Assembly (NCBI GenBank): GCA_964546125.1
Contig: CAZJIS010000075.1
Location: 1-6,740, forward strand
DNA: 6,740 nt
From: Phil1 sp964546125
Lineage (GTDB): Bacteria > Bacillota > Clostridia > Christensenellales > CAG-138
Reading direction: 5' to 3'
In this document: positions 5,907-6,740 of the stretch, one piece after another
Position numbering within the stretch: the first letter of the stretch is position 1
Layout: every line of letters starts with the position of its first letter
Notes under the pieces: model-generated
Database searches by the model: none
What the model was told of the DNA's origin: nothing
What the model saw: the letters and a program-made list of their open reading frames with translations, nothing else
Translations under genes and position numbers: made by a program

Positions 5907-6740
5907 TCAGAATCCGCATTCCTCGAGGAATGCGTTGACGAGCGATTCGTAGCGCGCGGGGTCGGCGGCGATGCAGCGCGCATGCCCCGCGCCGGGGAAA
6001 AGGGCCAGCCGCTTGAAGCCGCGCTTGCTCTGATAAAGCCGCTCGGCAGCCTCTTTCGGGATGAACGTATCCGACGTGCCGTGGATGAATAAGATCGGGA
6101 TGTTCGCAAGGCCGCTGTGCTTTTCCATTTCGCGTATCGGCGACACATGGCGGTAGGAAAAGCCTGCGCGCAGGCGCATGGCAAGGCCCGTCATAGGCGC
6201 GATGGGCCAGGTCGGCAAGTGCCGCACGTGCCGCACATTATAGGAGAGCTGCTCGCGAAAGTCCGCAAAAGCACAATCGGAAACAACGAAGTCGGGCGGG
6301 TTTTCCATGCAGCAGGCAAGCAGCGCCGTCGCCGCGCCCATCGAAACGCCGTGCGCGCCCACGACCGCCTCTTTTCCAAAGCTTGCCTTGTCGCGGCGCG
6401 CGAGCGCGAGCATGCCTTGCAGGTCGCGCCGTTCGCGGTGGCCCATCGTCGTATAATCATCCTGCGAAGCGCCGCTGTTGCGGTGGTCGAAGAGCAGCGC
6501 GTCGTACCCGCGCGCGAGGTAAATCTTCGCGTAGCGCGCCATGCGCTCCCAGCGGCTGGTGAAGCCGTGCACGAGCACGCACACTTTGCCCGTCGGTTTG
6601 CCGCACCTGAACCACAGGTAGCTAAGGCGCACCCCGTCGAAGGTTGTGAACTCTCCTTTTTCGGGCGCGAGCGCCGCAAGTTCCTCTTCACTCACACCGC
6701 CCTGGTCATGCTCAAGCGCAAGCACTTCCTCCCGCGAGGA
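5907..6740 (-). CDS. Alpha/beta hydrolase (5' end outside window)
   Basis: This is a serine hydrolase of the alpha/beta fold, of the kind often annotated as an esterase or peptidase-like hydrolase. The frame is open through the window edge (SSREE precedes the GTG at 6725), so that GTG is probably an internal Val and the N-terminus is missing. Counted from it, the features appear in canonical order. LVHGFTSRW (51-59) is the oxyanion-hole region and FDHRNSG (79-85) follows strand 4. GVSMG (126-130) is the nucleophile elbow with Ser128, Asp219 lies in IHGTSDTFIP, and His248 lies in GAGHAR. The region between about 152 and 200 is probably a cap insertion. If a membrane anchor or signal exists, it lies in the unseen N-terminus. 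It precedes the M55 peptidase by 26 nt in the same direction. The substrate cannot be inferred from sequence; a joint role in peptide or ester breakdown is only a guess. Confidence 0.88.
   Translation of the reverse strand, partial: SSREEVLALEHDQGGVSEEELAALAPEKGEFTTFDGVRLSYLWFRCGKPTGKVCVLVHGFTSRWERMARYAKIYLARGYDALLFDHRNSGASQDDYTTMGHRERRDLQGMLALARRDKASFGKEAVVGAHGVSMGAATALLACCMENPPDFVVSDCAFADFREQLSYNVRHVRHLPTWPIAPMTGLAMRLRAGFSYRHVSPIREMEKHSGLANIPILFIHGTSDTFIPKEAAERLYQSKRGFKRLALFPGAGHARCIAADPARYESLVNAFLEECGF

Overview
The window looks like part of a GC-rich Bacillota genome, probably an amino-acid-fermenting anaerobe of class Clostridia. The reasons are the gene content (anaerobic oxidative ornithine degradation, the Stickland-type pathway), strong AAGGAGG-type ribosome binding sites, and a palindromic repeat mosaic of a kind I associate with GC-rich gut Clostridia. 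The taxonomic call is an inference. Synergistota also carry ornithine-degradation genes and cannot be excluded.

Left block, plus strand (1 to about 4843): four co-directional genes with short gaps, ending at a hairpin terminator. They are the C-terminal part of oraE (adenosylcobalamin/PLP D-ornithine 4,5-aminomutase, large subunit), a GlmL/MutL-family ASKHA ATPase, orr (PLP ornithine racemase) and an ornithine carbamoyltransferase. Orr would convert L-ornithine to D-ornithine. OraE, with its small partner OraS (not in the window), would convert D-ornithine to 2,4-diaminopentanoate. The GlmL-like protein probably maintains or reactivates the B12 mutase. The carbamoyltransferase connects the same ornithine pool to citrulline and carbamoyl phosphate. 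The expected partners oraS, ord, ortA and ortB would lie upstream, outside the window.

Middle (4793-5073): a convergent intergenic stretch with no credible gene. After the terminator it holds two diverged, GC-rich units built from hairpin modules. One 33-nt arm is duplicated with a single mismatch, and four perfect hairpins occur within about 140 nt.

Right block, minus strand (5074-6740): two genes 26 nt apart, transcribed leftward. First is an alpha/beta hydrolase whose N-terminus lies beyond the window edge. Second is a complete M55 (DppA-type) zinc D-aminopeptidase with every recognised metal and catalytic residue. A D-aminopeptidase beside a D-ornithine pathway suggests a possible shared theme of D-amino-acid use, but the opposite strand and the intervening terminator mean they are not one operon.

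No RNA gene, CRISPR array, insertion sequence or phage gene was seen. No clearly undescribed system is evident. The most unusual items are the hairpin mosaic, the carbamoyltransferase appended to the ornithine cluster, and a cysteine cluster around the racemase PLP lysine.
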